Counted from the stretch's first letter, positions 9,077-19,225 are shown. The stretch is 64,000 nucleotides of DNA from Arsenophonus sp048493715 (GCA_048493715.1 JBGDCZ010000001.1:62001-126000), one strand, 5' to 3'. A program made the numbers and translations. Notes: generated by a model from the letters alone, not told the origin.

Positions 9077-10000
9077 ATGATGTCTGAAATAGTGACACTT
9101 TCTTTTGCGGATCAACTCCAATGGGTACAAGATCGCGTCAATAAAACTCTATTAAACCAATTTCAGCGCCTTCCGTTTAACCAAAGTCAACTTGTCGCAG
9201 CAATGAAATATGGCACATTACTTGGTGGAAAACGGTTAAGACCTTTTTTAGTTTATGCTGTAGGTAATATTTTAAATGTTTCAGTGGAAAACCTGGACAC
9301 GCCTGCTGCGGCTATTGAATGTATTCATGCTTATTCATTAATTCACGATGATTTACCCGCCATGGATAATGACGATCTTCGTCGTGGTCAACCAACATGC
9401 CATATTTCCTTTGGTGAAGCACATGCAATTTTGGCGGGTGATGCCTTGCAAACACTTGCCTTTGATATCTTAGCTCGTTCTGTAATGCCAGATGTTAGTG
9501 ATAGTGATCGCCTGGCAATGATAGCCGAACTCGCTACTGCTACTGGCGCAGCAGGCATGTGTGGAGGCCAAGCACTAGATATGGAATCAGAGGGTCAACA
9601 AATTGATATTGCAACCCTAGAAACTATTCATCATCACAAAACTGGGGCGCTAATTCGTGCTGCCATCCGAATTAGTGCATTTGCGGCTGGCAGTCAAGGC
9701 TACCAATTACTACCCTTACTGGATAATTATGCCAATGCTATTGGTCTGGTATTCCAAGTCCATGACGACATTCTTGATGTGACCGGTGATACGCATATTT
9801 TAGGTAAAAGCCAGGGCGCTGATGAACAACATCAAAAAAGTACCTACCCATCATTAATTGGTCTTGAACAAGCACAGAAAAAAGCGATCAATTTGTATAA
9901 ACAAGCACTGAATGCGCTTTATATGTTAGAACAACAATATGGACTTAATACGGAAACACTACAAAACTTAACACACTTTATTATCGAGCGAAAAAATTAA
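9077..10000 (+). CDS. ispA: Farnesyl diphosphate synthase (geranyltranstransferase)
   Basis: IspA condenses IPP with DMAPP and GPP to make farnesyl diphosphate for quinones, undecaprenyl phosphate and haem O. The first Asp-rich motif is in HDDLPAMDNDDLRRG near residues 91-105 and the second is DDILD near 232. The 307 residues are slightly longer than the 299 of E. coli, with the extra at the N-terminus. The start is immediately after the xseB stop; ATG at 9080 is equally possible. A 115 bp gap separates it from dxs. Confidence 0.96.
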   Translation: MMSEIVTLSFADQLQWVQDRVNKTLLNQFQRLPFNQSQLVAAMKYGTLLGGKRLRPFLVYAVGNILNVSVENLDTPAAAIECIHAYSLIHDDLPAMDNDDLRRGQPTCHISFGEAHAILAGDALQTLAFDILARSVMPDVSDSDRLAMIAELATATGAAGMCGGQALDMESEGQQIDIATLETIHHHKTGALIRAAIRISAFAAGSQGYQLLPLLDNYANAIGLVFQVHDDILDVTGDTHILGKSQGADEQHQKSTYPSLIGLEQAQKKAINLYKQALNALYMLEQQYGLNTETLQNLTHFIIERKN

Positions 10001-10115
10001 TTTCTTGGTTTTAAAATAGAACATTTCACAGGTAATAAAAATTCAAAATAACCTTTTGGCGCCCTACTATAGCGTCATTTTTATAAACAAAAAAACAATT
10101 ATTTAATGGACAGAT

Positions 10116-11981
10116 ATGAGTATTGATATCACTTCCTATCCAACTTTAGCATTGATAGAAACGCCGGAAGAATTGCGACTTTTACCAAAAGAAATCCTCC
10201 CAAAATTATGTGAGGAATTGCGACAATTTTTATTAAATAGTGTTAGCCGTTCCAGTGGACATCTTGCTTCTGGGCTAGGCGCTATTGAACTCACTGTTGC
10301 TTTACACTATGTCTATAAAACCCCGTTTGATAATCTTATTTGGGATGTCGGCCACCAGGCATATCCGCATAAGATATTAACTGGCCGCCGCGATCAAATT
10401 GGTACCATACGCCAAAAAAATGGCTTACATCCTTTCCCATGGCGAGCAGAGAGTGAATATGACATTATGAGTGTTGGTCATTCCTCTACTTCTATTAGTG
10501 CGGGACTCGGCATGGCAGTAGCAGCGGAATATGAGAATAAAGATCGCAAAACTATTTGTGTAATTGGTGATGGCGCAATTACTGCAGGTATGGCGTTTGA
10601 AGCAATGAACCATGCTGGCGACATTCACAAAGATATGCTGGTGATCCTCAATGATAATGAAATGTCAATTTCAGAAAACGTTGGTGCATTAAATAATCAT
10701 TTAGCACAACTCTTATCGGGTAATCTTTATACAAGCTTACGTGAAGGGGGAAAAAAGGTATTTTCCAATATTCCTTCAATTAAAGAATTATTAAAGAAAA
10801 CCGAAGAACATCTTAAAGGCATGGTGATCCCTAGTACTATGTTTGAAGAATTGGGATTTAACTACATTGGCCCCATCGATGGCCATGATGTACTCACATT
10901 AGTACAAACCTTAAAAAATATGCGTGAGTTAAAAGGCCCACAGTTTTTACATATTATGACTAAAAAAGGCAAAGGTTATGAACCAGCCGAAAAAGATCCT
11001 ATCAGCTGGCATGCCGTCCCAAAATTTGATCCAACAACTTTTAGCCTACCAAAGAACAGTGATAAGCAATTAACTTTTTCACAGGTTTTTGGCGATTGGT
11101 TATGTCAAGAGGCAGCCGCTGATCCTAAACTGATGGCGATCACGCCAGCCATGCGTGAAGGCTCGGGTATGGTTGAGTTTTCTAAATCCTATCCTAAACA
11201 ATATTTTGATGTTGCTATTGCGGAACAACACGCCGTTACTTTTGCTGCCGGACTTGCTATTGGCGGCTATAAACCTGTGGTTGCTATTTATTCTACTTTT
11301 TTACAACGTGCGTATGATCAAGTGATCCATGATGTCGCCATTCAAAGGTTACCTATCCTGTTTGCTATTGATCGAGCTGGCATAGTTGGTGCCGATGGAC
11401 AAACTCATCAAGGTGCTTTCGATCTATCATTTTTACGTTGTCTACCAGATATGATTATTATGTCGCCAAGTGATGAAAACGAATGCCGACAAATGCTACA
11501 CACTGGTTATCACTATAAGGATGGTCCTGTCGCGGTTCGTTATCCAAGAGGAACAGGTTCTGGTGCCACACTACAACCTTTATCAAAAATCCCAATCGGT
11601 AAAGGAATAATTCGCCTTCAAGGAAAAAAAATTGCCATTCTCAACTTTGGTACATTACTTACCGAAGCCATACAAGCAGCAGAATTACTCGATGCCACGG
11701 TGGTCGACATGCGGTTTGTAAAACCGCTCGACGAAACATTAATACTGGAAATAGCCCAAACGCATAACTTATTAGTAACATTAGAAGAAAATGCAATTAT
11801 GGGAGGAGCCGGTAGCGGCGTTAATGAGTTCTTAATAAAAACCCATCACATTATGCCTATCATTAATCTTGGCTTACCTGATCACTATATTGCCCAAGGA
11901 AACAAAGCAGAAATTCAGGCTGAATTAGGACTTAATGCGGAAGGAATTGTCAAATCAATTAATGACTATTACAGCAAATAA
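10116..11981 (+). CDS. dxs: 1-deoxy-D-xylulose-5-phosphate synthase
   Basis: Dxs joins pyruvate and glyceraldehyde-3-phosphate using thiamine diphosphate, the first step of the MEP isoprenoid route, and also feeds thiamine and pyridoxal synthesis. The 621 residues match the family (620 in E. coli). The TPP motif GDGAITAGMAFEAMNHAG lies near 153-170, and the transketolase-like pyrimidine domain has AIAEQHAVTFAAGLA near 367-381. It follows ispA in the usual operon. yajO, which follows dxs in E. coli, is absent. Confidence 0.97.
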   Translation: MSIDITSYPTLALIETPEELRLLPKEILPKLCEELRQFLLNSVSRSSGHLASGLGAIELTVALHYVYKTPFDNLIWDVGHQAYPHKILTGRRDQIGTIRQKNGLHPFPWRAESEYDIMSVGHSSTSISAGLGMAVAAEYENKDRKTICVIGDGAITAGMAFEAMNHAGDIHKDMLVILNDNEMSISENVGALNNHLAQLLSGNLYTSLREGGKKVFSNIPSIKELLKKTEEHLKGMVIPSTMFEELGFNYIGPIDGHDVLTLVQTLKNMRELKGPQFLHIMTKKGKGYEPAEKDPISWHAVPKFDPTTFSLPKNSDKQLTFSQVFGDWLCQEAAADPKLMAITPAMREGSGMVEFSKSYPKQYFDVAIAEQHAVTFAAGLAIGGYKPVVAIYSTFLQRAYDQVIHDVAIQRLPILFAIDRAGIVGADGQTHQGAFDLSFLRCLPDMIIMSPSDENECRQMLHTGYHYKDGPVAVRYPRGTGSGATLQPLSKIPIGKGIIRLQGKKIAILNFGTLLTEAIQAAELLDATVVDMRFVKPLDETLILEIAQTHNLLVTLEENAIMGGAGSGVNEFLIKTHHIMPIINLGLPDHYIAQGNKAEIQAELGLNAEGIVKSINDYYSK

Positions 11982-11996
11982 ATTAATAAATATTCC

Positions 11997-12037
11997 GAAA
12001 ATCAAAAGCAGCTGTTTAACGATCGCTTTTGATTTTC
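11997..12037. terminator. Long hairpin between convergent dxs and pgpA
   Basis: The 13 bp arm GAAAATCAAAAGC at 11997-12009 is perfectly complementary to GCTTTTGATTTTC at 12025-12037, with a 15 nt loop. It sits in the 71 bp gap between convergent genes, so it likely serves both strands, although the following T runs are short. Confidence 0.75.
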
Positions 12038-12052
12038 AGTATCTAAGCGGCA

Positions 12053-12544
12053 CTACAACGCTGCTAACCAATTGGTGAGTACTAGCAAGATAACAATAGC
12101 AAAAATAGCCGCAATGATATCATCTAGCATTATACCTAGCCCTCCACCTATTTGCCGATCAAACCAACCAATAGGCCAAGGTTTTAACATGTCAAAAAAG
12201 CGGAAAAGTACAAATGCTATCAATACCCATTGCCAATTAACTATAGGTATCACCATTAGGGTCAACCACATACCAATAAACTCATCCCAAACAATACTAC
12301 CATGGTCGTGAGCTTGTATATCATCGGATGTCCGTTGACAAATAACAATACCAACACCAAAACCCAATAAAATAATAAACCAACATAACCAAACAGGTAA
12401 TAAACAATACATTAGTAACCAAAACGGGATAGCGGCTAATGATCCCATGGTTCCCGGAATGATAGGTGATAAACCACTACCAAATCCAGTTGCCAATAGA
12501 TACCAAGGATTTGACAGCTTTAAACGAGATTTTGCATCAGTCAT
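12053..12544 (-). CDS. pgpA: Phosphatidylglycerophosphatase A
   Basis: PgpA removes phosphate from phosphatidylglycerophosphate to give phosphatidylglycerol in the inner membrane. The sequence carries SNPWYLLATGFGSGLSP, the HDHGSIVWDEFIGMW motif near the middle and a DDIIAAIFA segment, with four hydrophobic stretches. I chose the ATG at 12544 (163 residues), whose ATGACTGA overlaps the thiL stop. An ATG at 12571 gives 172 residues, equal to E. coli, and cannot be excluded. It is the last gene of the ribD-ribH-nusB-thiL-pgpA group. Confidence 0.93.
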   Translation of the reverse strand: MTDAKSRLKLSNPWYLLATGFGSGLSPIIPGTMGSLAAIPFWLLMYCLLPVWLCWFIILLGFGVGIVICQRTSDDIQAHDHGSIVWDEFIGMWLTLMVIPIVNWQWVLIAFVLFRFFDMLKPWPIGWFDRQIGGGLGIMLDDIIAAIFAIVILLVLTNWLAAL

Positions 12545-13526
12545 AACAAGCTTCCTCGACAAAATGATCAAACCCGGTTAAATTAGGTGAAACCTCTTTG
12601 TCAGCATAAAAATAGCTAACACCTTCTGATTCTGGGGTGATCTGACCGATACAATGAAAGTTTGCACCGGTATGTGCAAGTGCTGACTCTAATGCACCAC
12701 GATTGATCTCAGGCACTGTAAAGCAAAGTTCATAATCTTCGCCACCACTTAATGCCCAAGTCAGCGCCTGTTCTGGCGACACTTGTCTGCGCAATGTATC
12801 TGATAATGGTAAAAAATCTAGTTTAATTTTAGCTCCACGACCACTGATTTTTAAAATATGCCCAAGATCAGCAATTAAACCATCAGAAATATCTATCGCT
12901 GAAGAAGCGAGATAACGTAGAGCTTGTCCTTGCAAAATACGGGGCTGAGGCCTTAAATGACGCTGGATCAACCAATTACGATCTTTCACATCTTCAACGA
13001 CCAGTTGTGATTGTAAAATCGCCAGGCCAGCTGCACTATCTCCCAATGTGCCGGTGACATAAATCCAATCACCATTACAGGCGCCAAACCGGGTTAGCGA
13101 TTTTCCTGTCGGAATCAACCCATGTGCTGTATAGGTTAAACTCATTGGACCTCGCGTTGTATCGCCACCAATAAGCTGCATTTCATAGTAATCAAGCTGT
13201 TCAAACAGACTAGTACTAAATCTTTCCAGCCAATCTTCATTGATTTGTGGCAATGTCAACGCAAGAGAAACCCAGGCCGGATCTGCTCCCATAGCAGCTA
13301 AATCACTTAAATTAACCGCTAAAGATTTATAAGCTAAATCTTCCGGCGAAATACTATCAAGGAAATGGATACCCTCAACTAGGGTATCTGTCGTAATCGC
13401 TAATTGCTGTTTTTCAGGTATTGTTATCAATGCACAATCATCACCAATACCGATATTAACGTCATGTCGATTTTGCTGTTGACGATTAAAATAACGCGCA
13501 ATGATATCAAATTCGCCACAAACCAT
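12537..13526 (-). CDS. thiL: Thiamine-monophosphate kinase
   Basis: ThiL phosphorylates thiamine monophosphate to the active cofactor thiamine diphosphate. The product starts MVCGEFDIIARYF and has 329 residues (325 in E. coli). Typical motifs are IGDDCALI near 28-35, the ATP/Mg stretch AVNLSDLAAMGADPAW, GGDTTRGP and SAIDISDGLIADLGH. An upstream in-frame ATG at 13547 would add seven unmatched residues. The gene lies 98 bp after nusB and overlaps pgpA by 8 bp. Confidence 0.96.
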   Translation of the reverse strand: MVCGEFDIIARYFNRQQQNRHDVNIGIGDDCALITIPEKQQLAITTDTLVEGIHFLDSISPEDLAYKSLAVNLSDLAAMGADPAWVSLALTLPQINEDWLERFSTSLFEQLDYYEMQLIGGDTTRGPMSLTYTAHGLIPTGKSLTRFGACNGDWIYVTGTLGDSAAGLAILQSQLVVEDVKDRNWLIQRHLRPQPRILQGQALRYLASSAIDISDGLIADLGHILKISGRGAKIKLDFLPLSDTLRRQVSPEQALTWALSGGEDYELCFTVPEINRGALESALAHTGANFHCIGQITPESEGVSYFYADKEVSPNLTGFDHFVEEACYD

Positions 13527-13624
13527 AATAATATTCCAATATACCATGCTCAGATTGCTACAAGGCCATCACTCAACCTTATAATCAAAAAGAACATCAG
13601 ATTATTCGAAAAGCCTGATCACCA

Positions 13625-14038
13625 TTACTTCTTACGCACTGTAGGAACAACTTTATCGAGTGCTCCATTGATAAATTTGTGACTCTCCTCTGCACCAAAA
13701 ATTTTTGCTAATTCAATCGCTTCATTAATAGCAACTTTATAAGGTACATCATCACGGTAACAGAGTTCAAACATCGCTAAACGTAAAACAGCTTTCTCTA
13801 CCTGACCAAGCTCACCAAGTGGGCGAGAAATATGAGGAGCCATCTTTTCATCCAATTCCGACACATTAGTTGAAACACCCATAAGTAGCTCACGAAAGTA
13901 AGTCATATCAACATCTGACATATCCTCTTCAGATAAAAACTCCCCTTCAACATCAGCAATACTATTTCCTGATAATTGCCACGAATAAATCGCCTGAACA
14001 GCACACTCACGCGCGCGATGACGAGCAGCAGGTTTCAC
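13625..14038 (-). CDS. nusB: Transcription antitermination protein NusB
   Basis: NusB pairs with S10 (NusE) on the boxA RNA of rRNA operons to prevent early termination. The all-helical 137-residue product starts MKPAARHRARECAVQAIYSWQLSGN and contains FRELLMGV and INEAIELAKIFGAEESHKFINGALD, the two best-known NusB signatures. E. coli NusB has 139 residues. It lies 23 bp after ribH, in the usual rib-nus cluster. Confidence 0.96.
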   Translation of the reverse strand: MKPAARHRARECAVQAIYSWQLSGNSIADVEGEFLSEEDMSDVDMTYFRELLMGVSTNVSELDEKMAPHISRPLGELGQVEKAVLRLAMFELCYRDDVPYKVAINEAIELAKIFGAEESHKFINGALDKVVPTVRKK

Positions 14039-14061
14039 AAAATTCCCCTTAAATTAAATAG

Positions 14062-14532
14062 TTAGCCTTTAATGGCCTGAATTACATTAACCATTTCCAG
14101 TGCAGCTAATGCAGCATCAGCACCTTTGTTTCCCGCTTTGGTACCTGCGCGTTCAATCGCTTGCTCTATATCCTCGGTAGCTAAAACCCCGAATGCAACA
14201 GGAATATTACTCGCCATTGCGACATTAGAAAGTCCAGAACTACATTCACCAGCGACATATTCAAAATGTTGGGTTGCACCACGTATTACACTAGCAAGGG
14301 CAACTACCGCATCATACTTTTTGATTTCTACTAACGTTTTAATTGCCAAAGGCAGCTCATAAGCGCCAGGCACCCAAACTACCGTAATATTTTCAGTTGC
14401 AACTTGACCAACACGCTCGAGGGTATCAACCGCTCCTTCAAGCAAGCTATTGTTGATAAAATGATTAAAACGTGCAATAGCTATTGCTATACGAGCTTTG
14501 GGTGCTGCTACAGTACTTTTTATTACGTTCAT
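14062..14532 (-). CDS. ribH: 6,7-dimethyl-8-ribityllumazine synthase
   Basis: Lumazine synthase (ribE in E. coli usage) makes the penultimate riboflavin intermediate. The 156 residues from the ATG at 14532 equal the E. coli length. Motifs are IAIARFNHFINNSLLEGA near 17-34, WVPGAYELPLA near 57-67 and the catalytic-loop region VIRGATQHFEYVAGE with its His near 88. An in-frame ATG at 14583 was rejected because it adds 17 unmatched residues. A 193 bp gap separates it from ribD. Confidence 0.96.
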   Translation of the reverse strand: MNVIKSTVAAPKARIAIAIARFNHFINNSLLEGAVDTLERVGQVATENITVVWVPGAYELPLAIKTLVEIKKYDAVVALASVIRGATQHFEYVAGECSSGLSNVAMASNIPVAFGVLATEDIEQAIERAGTKAGNKGADAALAALEMVNVIQAIKG

Positions 14533-14724
14533 AGCGTTCCTTAAATACCAATTATTCTTTACAAGAAGCGTCAATTTTATCATATTCCTTTATGTACTGC
14601 GTTTCTAAATTTATTTAACTTTATAGTGACCTTTTAAAATCCTCAATTAAATCAATCAAATATTATAACACTTTAACTATTCTGCCACATTGTACCAAGC
14701 TAATTTAGCTAGCAAAATATACCG

Positions 14725-15834
14725 TTATAATGGGCGAAGGGTTAAGCGTAAATCAGAGCCAATAACTTCAATATTAATAAATTCAAAGGCAGGGGCATCG
14801 TTCAATTTTTGTAATTCTGGAATATTCATTAATCCTCTCGCTGTTGCTCCTAAGATTTTAGGTGCAATATAAACAATCAATTCATCTACTAAACCTAATG
14901 TCAACAAAGCTCCAGCAAGAGTTGGCCCACTTTCAACCCAAATTGAATTAATATTACGTTTAGCTAGCTGCAGCATCAACAAAACTAAATCGATTTCTTT
15001 TTCGTAGGTTGGAATTGCCATTTGTTCAACATGACCACACCAATCTTGTGATAGTGGCTTAGGACGGATAAGCCAACATTCTCCAGCCAGCTTGGTTACT
15101 ATATGTTCTGGTTTTACTTGATTATTACTATCGAGAACAATTCTTATCGGCTGCCGAAGATGATCTTTAGAATAAATATTTTGTAATTCAGGCGCAAAAT
15201 CTGTCCAACGAACATTTAAGGCAGGATCATCAGCTAAAACAGTAGCACTGGTAGTCAAAATTGCACTCGCCTGGGCTCTAAAACTTTGCACATCTTGCCG
15301 AGCTGCTGGTGATGTAATCCATTTACTTTCACCTGATGCAAGCGCTGTCCGTCCATCAAGTGAGGCGGCTAACTTTAGTTGAACATAAGGGAAACCAGTT
15401 CGCATTCTTTTTAAAAAGCCTCGATTTAACTGCTCAGCTTCATCCATTAGTAAGCCATGAACTACTTCAACACCAGCATGGTGTAATTTAAGTAAGCCAC
15501 GTCCTGCAACCTGTGGATTTGGATCTTGCATAGCAACAACAACCCGGCGAATACCTGCACTAATTAATGCATCAACACAAGGTGGCGTTTTACCATAATG
15601 ACTACACGGCTCTAATGTAACATAAGCAGTTGCTCCTTTAGCCTTTTCACCAGCCATTTGCAAAGCATAAATCTCCGCATGTGCTTCCCCTGCTTTACAA
15701 TGAAAGCCTTCACCAACGACTTTACCATCACTAACAATCACACATCCCACATTCGGATTAGGTGAGGTAGTAAATCTTCCTTGCTGTGCAAGTGACAAAG
15801 CACGAGTCATAAATTGCTTATCAAACTCAGTCAT
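14725..15834 (-). CDS. ribD: Bifunctional riboflavin deaminase/reductase
   Basis: The N-terminal half is a cytidine-deaminase-like zinc domain, with HAEIYAL near 50-56 and PCSHYGKTPPC near 74-84. The C-terminal half is a dihydrofolate-reductase-like domain, with KLAASLDGRTALASGESKWITS near 152. Together they deaminate and then reduce the pyrimidine intermediate of riboflavin synthesis. The product has 369 residues (367 in E. coli). It lies 8 bp downstream of nrdR, in the conserved nrdR-ribD arrangement. Confidence 0.97.
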   Translation of the reverse strand: MTEFDKQFMTRALSLAQQGRFTTSPNPNVGCVIVSDGKVVGEGFHCKAGEAHAEIYALQMAGEKAKGATAYVTLEPCSHYGKTPPCVDALISAGIRRVVVAMQDPNPQVAGRGLLKLHHAGVEVVHGLLMDEAEQLNRGFLKRMRTGFPYVQLKLAASLDGRTALASGESKWITSPAARQDVQSFRAQASAILTTSATVLADDPALNVRWTDFAPELQNIYSKDHLRQPIRIVLDSNNQVKPEHIVTKLAGECWLIRPKPLSQDWCGHVEQMAIPTYEKEIDLVLLMLQLAKRNINSIWVESGPTLAGALLTLGLVDELIVYIAPKILGATARGLMNIPELQKLNDAPAFEFINIEVIGSDLRLTLRPL

Positions 15835-15842
15835 TTTTACTA

Positions 15843-16292
15843 CTAGTCCTGTAACTTAGCAATTTCTTCGCCAAATTCACGAATATCTTCAAAACTGCGA
15901 TATACCGAAGCAAAGCGTATATATGCAACTTTATCAAGCTTTTTCAGCTCATCCATGACAATTGTCCCGATCATCTTCGCCGGAATTTCTCGCTCTCCTG
16001 TTGCGCGTAGCTGCGATTTTATATTGTTGATTGCTGTTTCCACATCATCAGAACTTACAGGGCGTTTTTCTAACGCTTTTTGCATACCTCGTCTAAGTTT
16101 GTGTTCATCAAATGACTCACGGACATCATCACTTTTTACCACCCTAGGCATGACTAATTCAGTCATTTCAAAAGTAGTAAAACGCTCATGACATTCAAAA
16201 CATTGTCGACGACGACGAACCTGCGAACCATCGCCAACCAGACGTGAATCAATCACTTTGGTATCTACAGCGGTGCAAAATGGGCAATGCAT
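15843..16292 (-). CDS. nrdR: Transcriptional repressor NrdR
   Basis: NrdR represses ribonucleotide reductase operons in response to (d)ATP. The 149 residues equal the E. coli length. An N-terminal zinc ribbon (MHCPFC near 1-6, CFECHERF near 31-38) is followed by an ATP-cone domain (VVKSDDVRESFDEHKLRRGMQKAL). Its operators would be NrdR boxes before nrd genes, which are outside this window. It probably starts the rib cluster transcript. Confidence 0.97.
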   Translation of the reverse strand: MHCPFCTAVDTKVIDSRLVGDGSQVRRRRQCFECHERFTTFEMTELVMPRVVKSDDVRESFDEHKLRRGMQKALEKRPVSSDDVETAINNIKSQLRATGEREIPAKMIGTIVMDELKKLDKVAYIRFASVYRSFEDIREFGEEIAKLQD

Positions 16293-16348
16293 AAAATTTC
16301 CTGATTTTGTGGCCCGGTTTTACAGTTTAACTCAGCCATCAATGAAAA

Positions 16349-16378
16349 ACACCCTGCCAGCTCAATCTAACAGGGTGT
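16349..16378 (-). terminator. Rho-independent terminator after secF
   Basis: On the minus strand ACACCCTG and CAGGGTGT form an 8 bp stem with a 14 nt loop, followed by TTTTTC. It is 20 bp past the secF stop and before nrdR. Confidence 0.85.
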
Positions 16379-16397
16379 GAATTAACAAAATCCGCCT

Positions 16398-17366
16398 TTA
16401 AGGCAGGAGAGAATGTTGATCCGCTCCCTCTTTTTCCACTTTTGGCGGGATCAAATGTTCTCGTTTCATTCCCATCTTTAATGCTAAAGCAGAAGCAACA
16501 TAAATTGAAGAAACGGTACCAATTGTCACACCAATTAACATAACTAGTGAAAAACCTTTAAGTATTGAGCCACCAAAAAGATACAGCATCAATACAACTA
16601 ATAAAGAAGTCTCCGAAGTAATAAGTGTTCGATTCAATGTTTGCGTCAATGAAACATTGACTATTTCGTAAGAAGTACCACGACGGATCTTGCGGAAATT
16701 TTCACGAATACGATCAGAGACTACAATGCTGTCATTTAAAGAATAGCCAATGACCGACATCAATGAAGCAACAATAGTTATATCAACTTCAATCTGAAAA
16801 AGCGACACGATGCCTAATGTAATGACCACATCATGTGCCAATGATATTACAACGCTAGCCGCCAGCCGCCATTCAAAACGAAAGCCAACGTAAATCAAAA
16901 TACAAATCAAAGCAGCTAACAGTGCCATTGCTCCGGTTTGCGCTAGTTCACTTCCTACACTTGGCCCAACAAACTCAATGCGTTTAACTGTTGCTTGATC
17001 ATCAACATTTTTGTTAATCACCGAAATAATAGACTTACCAATCTCTTGACCTGCTACCCCTTCACTAGGGGGTAACCGGATCATAATATCTCGGCTACTA
17101 CCAAAATTCTGAACCAGTGGCTCCTGATGACCATTATTAGCTAAGCTGGCTCTAATTTTATCGAGATCAGCTGGTTGACTGAGATTAATTTCAATAACCG
17201 TCCCACCAGTAAAATCTAACCCCCAGTTAAAACCTTTTAATGAAATAACCGTCACTGAAAGAATAAACAAAGCAATTGAGATACCAAAAGCCAAATAATC
17301 CCAACGCATAAAATCAATAACTCTACGGCCATGATTTAACTGTTCTACGGTGTAATCTTGCGCCAC
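16398..17366 (-). CDS. secF: Protein translocase subunit SecF
   Basis: SecF forms the SecDF complex, which uses the proton gradient to pull proteins across the membrane after SecYEG. The protein has six hydrophobic segments and the RND-type features GLDFTGGTVIEINLS near 47-61 and VIGYSLNDSIVVSDRIREN near 207. I prefer the GTG at 17366, which gives MAQDYTVEQL like E. coli MAQEYTVEQL and lies about 9 bp after GGAG; GTG at 17372 adds two residues. SecD ends 11 bp upstream. Confidence 0.95.
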   Translation of the reverse strand: MAQDYTVEQLNHGRRVIDFMRWDYLAFGISIALFILSVTVISLKGFNWGLDFTGGTVIEINLSQPADLDKIRASLANNGHQEPLVQNFGSSRDIMIRLPPSEGVAGQEIGKSIISVINKNVDDQATVKRIEFVGPSVGSELAQTGAMALLAALICILIYVGFRFEWRLAASVVISLAHDVVITLGIVSLFQIEVDITIVASLMSVIGYSLNDSIVVSDRIRENFRKIRRGTSYEIVNVSLTQTLNRTLITSETSLLVVLMLYLFGGSILKGFSLVMLIGVTIGTVSSIYVASALALKMGMKREHLIPPKVEKEGADQHSLLP

Positions 17367-17377
17367 AACCACGCTCC

Positions 17378-19225
17378 TTAAATCGACAGCTTTTTAATAC
17401 GTTTACCACCATACAATAAGTTCACGATAGCACGCGTTCCTACAATTGCAGTAAACATGGAGGTAGCAATACCAATCGCTGTGGTAATGGCAAAGCCCTT
17501 AATGGAACCCGTGCCGACCGCATATAAAATCGTTGCTGTAATCACCGTTGTCAAATTGGCATCTAAGATACTGGAAAATGCCCCCTTATAACCTTCATGT
17601 ATCGCTTGCTGTACAGAACGACGATTCTTTAACTCTTCTTTAATACGTTCATTAATCAATACATTCGCATCAACAGCAACAGCAAGCGTCAAAACAATAC
17701 CGGCAATTCCTGGCATGGTCAATGTAGCGCCTGGTAATAGCGACATAACACCCACGATAAGGATCAAATTGGCTAACAAGGCAGAACTGGCAATAAAACC
17801 AAACTTACGATAATAAATTACCATAAATAGAACAGAAGCTAGCAAACCTGCTAATGATGCTTTCATTCCTTGCTCAATATTCTGTAATCCTAATGTTGGT
17901 CCAATGGTTCGTTCCTCAACAATCTGTATCGGTGCAATCAATGTGCCAGCCCGTAATAATAAAGATAATTGGCGTGCTTCCGTTGGATTACTGATACCGG
18001 TAATACGAAATTTACTACCAAAACGAGCTGAAATTCTGGCTACATTAATGACTTTCTCATCTTTTACCAAAATGGCCCGACCATTGACATCTTTTCGTCC
18101 ACTATCTTTGTATTCAACGAATAAAGTTGCCATCAGTTTATCCTGATTATCACGCGTAAAATCAGACATGATAGAACCACCGACACTATCCAGACCAATG
18201 CTTACCTGCGGGTTGCCGACTTCATCTAATTCAGATGTCGAATCAGTAATATGATCTCCCGTCAAAATGACTTGTTTATAGAGCACAACTGGCTCACCAT
18301 CGCGGGTATATTTTATTTCTGAATCGCCAGGAATATGACCACGTTGAATAGCAGTACCGTCTACACCTACATTAACTAAACGAAATTCTAACGTTGCAGT
18401 AGCCCCAAGAATTTCTTTTGCTCGCGCCGTATCCTGAATACCGGGTAATTCAACAACAATTCGATCAGCACCTTGACGCTGTACCAATGGTTCAGCGACG
18501 CCTAATTGGTTAACACGGTTGCGAATAATATTAATATTTTGTGATACTGCGTAATAACGCACTTCACGCATCCGTTCATCGGTCATTACTGCTGTTAATG
18601 TATTATTGTTGCCAGCGGTAAAAACCAAATCATAATGACGTTGGGCCAAATAAGATTCTACTTGTGAGCGCCCACTATCATCATGGAAACGTATTTCAAT
18701 GCCGTAATTATCAACTTTACGTATAGTTGAATATGGGAACCCTTTTTCACGTAAATCATTACGCAGGCCATCCATATTTTGTTCCTGCAATTTGCCCAAT
18801 GCCGTTTCCATATCCACCTCCATTAAGAAGTGAACGCCACCACGCAAATCTAAGCCTAATTTCATCGGCTCACCACCCAATGCCCTTAACCAATAAGGGG
18901 TAGCAGGTGCCAGATTTAAAGCAACAACATATTGCTCTCCTAAACTCGCAACTAAGATTTCGCGAGCATGAAGTTGGACATCTGGATTATTAAAACGAGC
19001 AAGAATTACACCATTTTCTAGTGTAATGGATTTACTTTCGATTTTCTCTTTCCTTAAAATATTGCGAACCTGATCCAAAGTCTGTTCATTGGCAGCAGTT
19101 CCCCGCACGCCAGTGATCTGAACAGCCGGATCTTCTCCATAAAGATTGGGAAACGCATACAGCAGACCGATGAGCAATACAGCGATCAGCATTAAATACT
19201 TCCACAAAGGATAACGATTTAGCAC
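17378..19225 (-). CDS. secD: Protein translocase subunit SecD
   Basis: The 615 residues equal the E. coli length. The start codon is GTG, giving MLNRYPLWKYLML. A large periplasmic P1 region contains LGLDLRGGVHFLMEVD near 123-138, and the C-terminal six-helix half contains VDANVLINERIKEEL near 518. SecD works with SecF in late-stage protein export and membrane-protein release. It lies 27 bp after yajC. No lesions are seen. Confidence 0.97.
   Translation of the reverse strand: MLNRYPLWKYLMLIAVLLIGLLYAFPNLYGEDPAVQITGVRGTAANEQTLDQVRNILRKEKIESKSITLENGVILARFNNPDVQLHAREILVASLGEQYVVALNLAPATPYWLRALGGEPMKLGLDLRGGVHFLMEVDMETALGKLQEQNMDGLRNDLREKGFPYSTIRKVDNYGIEIRFHDDSGRSQVESYLAQRHYDLVFTAGNNNTLTAVMTDERMREVRYYAVSQNINIIRNRVNQLGVAEPLVQRQGADRIVVELPGIQDTARAKEILGATATLEFRLVNVGVDGTAIQRGHIPGDSEIKYTRDGEPVVLYKQVILTGDHITDSTSELDEVGNPQVSIGLDSVGGSIMSDFTRDNQDKLMATLFVEYKDSGRKDVNGRAILVKDEKVINVARISARFGSKFRITGISNPTEARQLSLLLRAGTLIAPIQIVEERTIGPTLGLQNIEQGMKASLAGLLASVLFMVIYYRKFGFIASSALLANLILIVGVMSLLPGATLTMPGIAGIVLTLAVAVDANVLINERIKEELKNRRSVQQAIHEGYKGAFSSILDANLTTVITATILYAVGTGSIKGFAITTAIGIATSMFTAIVGTRAIVNLLYGGKRIKKLSI

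Noticed and set aside
14533..14724. Possible FMN riboswitch in the ribH-ribD gap
   Set aside because: I do not see the conserved RFN element segments; the gap is short and AT-rich, and enteric FMN riboswitches usually precede ribB.
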